DNA from: Pseudomonas sp. dw_612
GTDB lineage: Bacteria; Pseudomonadota; Gammaproteobacteria; Pseudomonadales; Pseudomonadaceae
Direction of reading: 5' to 3'
DNA: 64,000 bases
NCBI RefSeq assembly: GCF_018449725.1
Contig: NZ_JAAVVC010000015.1
Span: 1-64,000 of the forward strand
In this document: positions 60,871 through 64,000 of the stretch, piece after piece
How positions within the stretch are numbered: position 1 is the stretch's first letter
How the letters are laid out: every line of letters begins with the position of its first letter
Made by a program: the position numbers and the translations under genes
The notes under the pieces: model-generated
Database searches by the model: none
The model's input: the letters and a program-made list of their open reading frames with translations, nothing else
Told to the model about the DNA's origin: nothing

Positions 60871-62225
60871 CCCGCGACAGGCGTACGCATGGTGACGAAC
60901 TCTTCGGCGGCCGTTGGATGCACGCCGATGGTCTCGTCGAAATCGCGCTTGGTGGCGCCGGCCTTCAGGGCAATCGCCAGGCCTTGCACGATTTCGCCAG
61001 CGTCCGGACCGACCATGTGGCAACCCAAGACCTTGTCGGTCTTGGCATCCACCACCAGTTTCATCAGCGTGCGCTCCTGACACTCGGTCAGGGTCAGCTT
61101 CATCGGCCGGAAACGGCTTTCGTAAATCACCACGTCGTGCCCGGCCTCACGGGCCTCTTCTTCGCTCAAGCCGACGGTGCCGATATTCGGCAAACTGAAC
61201 ACCGCCGTCGGGATCATCTTGTAATCCACCGGACGATACTGCTCAGGCTTGAACAGACGCCGCGCAACCGCCATGCCTTCTGCCAGCGCCACCGGAGTCA
61301 GTTGCACGCGACCGATCACATCGCCCAGGGCCAGGATCGACGGCTCGGCGGTTTGATATTGCTCATCGACTTCAACGAAACCTTTCTTGTCGAGTTTGAC
61401 GCCGGTGTTCTCCAGCCCGAGGTTGTCCAGCATTGGACGCCGCCCGGTCGCATAAAACACGCAATCGGCTTCCAGCTCGCGACCATCCTTGAGGGTCGCT
61501 TTCAGGCTGCCGTCGGCGAATTTCTCAATGCGCTCGATATCCGAGTTGAACTGCAGATCCATGCCGCGCTTGGTCAGCTCTTCCTGCAAGTGCTTGCGCA
61601 CCGCGCCGTCAAAGCCGCGCAGGAACAGATCGCCGCGATACAGCAGCGTGGTGTGTGCGCCCAAACCGTGGAAAATCCCGGCGAATTCCACCGCGATGTA
61701 ACCACCGCCGACCACCAGGACGCGCTTTGGCAACTCTTTGAGGAAGAACGCCTGATTGGAGCTGATCGCGTGCTCATGCCCCGGAATCTCCGGGATCTGC
61801 GGCCAGCCGCCCGTAGCAATCAGGATATTCTTGGCGCTGTAGCGTTCGCCATTGATCTCGACCGTATTCGGATCAATGATCTTGGCGTGGCCTTCATGTA
61901 AGGTCACGCCGCTGTTGACCAGCAGGTTGCGATAAATACCGTTGAGGCGATTGATCTCGCGATCCTTGTTGGCGATCAGCGTCGCCCAATCGAACTTCGC
62001 CTCACCCAGGCTCCAGCCGAAGCCGGAAGACTGCTCAAAGTCTTCGGCGAAGTGCGCACCGTAGACCAGCAGTTTTTTCGGCACGCAGCCGACGTTCACG
62101 CACGTACCGCCCAGGTAGCGGCTTTCGGCCACGGCCACTTTCGCGCCGAAACCGGCAGCGAATCGCGCAGCCCGTACACCGCCGGAACCGGCGCCAATCA
62201 CATAAAGGTCAAAATCGTAGGCCAT
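60867..62225 (-). CDS. gor: glutathione-disulfide reductase
   Basis: A 452-residue FAD enzyme that reduces glutathione disulfide with NADPH. It shows the FAD site VIGAGSGGVRAARFAAGFGA, the redox-active disulfide GGTCVNVGCVPKKLLVYG, the NADPH site LVVGGGYIAVEFAGIFHGLG, and the C-terminal active-site His-Glu in IGVHPTAAEEFVTM. Length is normal. It follows galU on the same strand but with a terminator between. Confidence 0.96.
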   Translation of the reverse strand: MAYDFDLYVIGAGSGGVRAARFAAGFGAKVAVAESRYLGGTCVNVGCVPKKLLVYGAHFAEDFEQSSGFGWSLGEAKFDWATLIANKDREINRLNGIYRNLLVNSGVTLHEGHAKIIDPNTVEINGERYSAKNILIATGGWPQIPEIPGHEHAISSNQAFFLKELPKRVLVVGGGYIAVEFAGIFHGLGAHTTLLYRGDLFLRGFDGAVRKHLQEELTKRGMDLQFNSDIERIEKFADGSLKATLKDGRELEADCVFYATGRRPMLDNLGLENTGVKLDKKGFVEVDEQYQTAEPSILALGDVIGRVQLTPVALAEGMAVARRLFKPEQYRPVDYKMIPTAVFSLPNIGTVGLSEEEAREAGHDVVIYESRFRPMKLTLTECQERTLMKLVVDAKTDKVLGCHMVGPDAGEIVQGLAIALKAGATKRDFDETIGVHPTAAEEFVTMRTPVAG

Positions 62226-62307
62226 TTCTATCTCCTCGGCAGGCCATCAGCATACCCGCAGACGCCCATTGGGCAAACGCTGCGAACAATATGGGGCCGG
62301 AAAACGA

Positions 62308-62331
62308 AAAAACCACCCGAAGGTGGTTTTC
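62308..62331 (-). terminator. terminator of galU
   Basis: AAAACCACC, loop CGA, AGGTGGTTTT-type hairpin flanked by A and T runs, 25 bases after the galU stop on the minus strand. Confidence 0.88.
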
Positions 62332-62355
62332 TCAATACAAGTGGTTAAGGCGCTA

Positions 62356-63195
62356 TCAGTAAGCCTTGCCGGTCTTGTAGAAGTTCTCGAAGCAGAAGTT
62401 GGTCGCTTCGATGTAGCCTTCAGCGCCGCCGCAGTCGAAACGCTTGCCCTTGAACTTGTAGGCAATTACGCAACCGTTTTGCGCCTGCTTCATCAGGGCG
62501 TCGGTGATCTGGATCTCGCCGCCCTTGCCTGGCTCGGTTTGCTTAATCAGGTCGAAGATGTCCGGCGTCAGGATGTAACGGCCGATGATCGCCAGGTTCG
62601 ACGGTGCATCTTCCGGCGCTGGTTTCTCAACCATGTTGCGTACACGGTACAGGTCGTCGCCGATCAAGTCGCCGGCGATCACGCCGTACTTGTTGGTTTC
62701 CAGTGGATCAACTTCCTGGATTGCAATGATCGAGCAGCGGTACTGTTTGTACAGCTTGACCATCTGGGTCAGCACGCCGTCACCGTCGAGGTTGACGCAC
62801 AAGTCATCCGCCAGTACCACGGCGAAAGGTTCGTCGCCGATCAGCGGACGGCCGGTCAGGATCGCGTGGCCCAGGCCTTTCATTTCGGTCTGGCGAGTGT
62901 AGGAGAACGAGCACTCGTCGAGCAGTTTACGGATGCCGACCAGGTATTTTTCCTTGTCGGTGCCCTTGATCTGGTTTTCCAGCTCGTAGCTGATGTCGAA
63001 GTGGTCTTCCAGGGCGCGTTTGCCGCGGCCGGTCACGATGGAGATTTCGGTCAACCCAGCGTCCAGTGCTTCTTCGACGCCGTACTGGATCAGTGGCTTG
63101 TTTACCACCGGCAGCATTTCTTTGGGCATGGCTTTAGTCGCTGGCAGGAAGCGAGTACCGTAACCGGCTGCTGGGAACAAGCATTTCTTGATCAT
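62356..63195 (-). CDS. galU: UTP--glucose-1-phosphate uridylyltransferase
   Basis: A 279-residue nucleotidyltransferase making UDP-glucose for lipopolysaccharide and exopolysaccharides. Signatures are CLFPAAGYGTRFLPATKAMP at the N-terminus, FAVVLADDLCVN (nucleotide aspartates) and GGEIQITDALMKQ. The length is normal for Pseudomonas GalU. The 258-base region upstream (63196-63453) holds its promoter; no other gene was seen there. Confidence 0.96.
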   Translation of the reverse strand: MIKKCLFPAAGYGTRFLPATKAMPKEMLPVVNKPLIQYGVEEALDAGLTEISIVTGRGKRALEDHFDISYELENQIKGTDKEKYLVGIRKLLDECSFSYTRQTEMKGLGHAILTGRPLIGDEPFAVVLADDLCVNLDGDGVLTQMVKLYKQYRCSIIAIQEVDPLETNKYGVIAGDLIGDDLYRVRNMVEKPAPEDAPSNLAIIGRYILTPDIFDLIKQTEPGKGGEIQITDALMKQAQNGCVIAYKFKGKRFDCGGAEGYIEATNFCFENFYKTGKAY

Positions 63196-63453
63196 ATAAG
63201 TCCTTGAAAGGGCTGTGTGTTCGAGTTTCGGCGCAGTCTAATCAGGCGGCGCGCACCTTACAATGCCCCGCACTGGCTAACCGATGCCATCATAGAGAAA
63301 TATTCTGGCGGATAGTTCCCGTAAGCTTTTATAGATAGCACAGACCATCGGCTTTGCACTGACCGACAATCACATCACCATACGCCCATCAGCCCCCGTT
63401 GAGGGCATTTGGCGTTATCATGGCGCGATTGAACCAGCCAACGAGGCAGATAG

Positions 63454-63642
63454 ATGTCGGTAGCAAAAAGTGTCAATGGGTTCCTGATCAATCAGGCGAA
63501 AGACGGCCAGTGGTGGGTAGACAGTGCCAGCGGCGAGAATATTGCCGGGCCTTTTCCGACCGAGGCGTTGGCGATTGAAGTAGCATCGGTATTGGAACTC
63601 GAACACCCAGCCCCGAAGCGTCGCGGTAAGGACAAGTCCTGA
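63454..63642 (+). CDS. small conserved-looking hypothetical protein
   Basis: A 62-residue protein with no recognised family. It begins MSVAKSVNGFLINQAKDGQW, has a compact region (WVDSASGENIAGPFPTEALA) and a basic tail (KRRGKDKS). GAGGCAGAT precedes the ATG, and a strong terminator follows within 20 bases, which supports a real gene. Function is unknown. Confidence 0.75.
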   Translation: MSVAKSVNGFLINQAKDGQWWVDSASGENIAGPFPTEALAIEVASVLELEHPAPKRRGKDKS

Positions 63643-63661
63643 GAAGCACCCGACTCGACCC

Positions 63662-63688
63662 AAGCCCTGCTCGCGCAGGGCTTTTTTA
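63662..63688 (+). terminator. Rho-independent terminator of the 62-residue gene
   Basis: AAGCCCTGC, loop TCGC, GCAGGGCTTTTTT: a perfect stem with T run. Confidence 0.93.
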
Positions 63689-63779
63689 TGTTCGCCTGCA
63701 ACAAAGTGGCCAATCGCTATAACCTTTTGACACCGCTGCTGTCACAGGCTTAGCCCCATCATCTGACGACGACAACGAC

Positions 63780-64000
63780 ATGAACAAACTTCTGGCACTG
63801 ATTGCGGTACTGGCGCTCACTGGCTGCGCGACTTCCGAAAAAACCTACCTGAACAATGGCGAGCAAGGCCTGACCATCGACTGCTCCGGGGAGGCCAACT
63901 CCTGGGCCACCTGCTACGAAAAAGCCGATGACTCGTGCGCTGGCACCGGTTACCGGATCGTGGGCACCGACGGCACACCTTCCACCAAAGAAAGCGACAA
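63780..64000 (+). CDS. lipoprotein, partial at window end
   Basis: The reading frame starts at an ATG at 63780 and runs off the window after 73 codons. It begins MNKLLALIAVLALTGCATSE, a lipoprotein signal with lipobox LTGC (Cys at residue 16), so the product is lipid-anchored. The mature part is rich in cysteine (TIDCSGEANSWATCYEKADD; DDSCAGTGYR), suggesting disulfides. The family is not recognised. Confidence 0.8.
   Translation, partial: MNKLLALIAVLALTGCATSEKTYLNNGEQGLTIDCSGEANSWATCYEKADDSCAGTGYRIVGTDGTPSTKESD

Noticed and set aside
1..64000. CRISPR array or prophage
   Set aside because: The repeats found are REP-type inverted pairs without regular spacers, and the only integrase has no phage genes around it.

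Overview
The window looks like a chromosomal segment of a Pseudomonas in the broad P. fluorescens group. The evidence is the gene content (ptxS-kguEKTD, aruH, hpd, an SfnG-type dimethyl sulfone monooxygenase, an MvaT/MvaU-type H-NS protein, pssA, galU), high-GC codon use, and dense intergenic REP repeats of the fluorescens type (GTGGGAGCGGGCTTGCTCGCGA and variants). No rRNA, tRNA, CRISPR array or prophage was seen.

Layout. 0-1.1 kb: AraC regulator. 1.1-5.8 kb: Fur-box-preceded iron uptake operon (FTR1 permease, EfeO, Dyp-type EfeB, second EfeO-like protein). 5.8-8.5 kb: pssA, then a TetR regulator with a DUF1348 protein. 8.6-11.3 kb: divergent sulfone/sulfur-scavenging pair with two sigma-54-type promoters. 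11.5-18.2 kb: TSUP transporter, nudC, crotonase, methyltransferase, cytochrome b561, TPR protein, ECF sigma and anti-sigma, pncA. 18.4-25 kb: two-component system divergent from an RND efflux pair. 25.2-27.4 kb: DUF1345 protein, AraC regulator and LysE exporter. 27.4-33.9 kb: an AT-richer accessory island with an orphan small protein, a pertactin-like autotransporter and two unrecognised proteins made of Ig-like modules. 33.9-39.3 kb: 2-ketogluconate catabolism under PtxS with two perfect operators. 39.5-42.4 kb: chemoreceptor and aruH. 42.8-46.8 kb: glycerate kinase, CdaR regulator and MFS transporter. 47-54.2 kb: aldo/keto reductase, RarD-like and other EamA permeases, hpd, LysR, and a frameshifted CSS-EAL gene. 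54.4-64 kb: MvaU-like protein, DUF4946 protein, glyoxalase, ahpF/ahpC, a tyrosine recombinase divergent from a KfrA-like protein, glutathione reductase, galU, a 62-residue protein and a partial lipoprotein.

Most of the window is core metabolism, transport and stress defence. The less explained parts are the 27.4-33.9 kb island, the recombinase/KfrA pair with its inverted-repeat operator, the sigma-54 control region of the sulfone genes, the REP element that supplies the C-terminus of KguK, and an ECF sigma gene that appears to lack a normal start codon. Functions are inferred from recognised families and motifs; no database search was possible.
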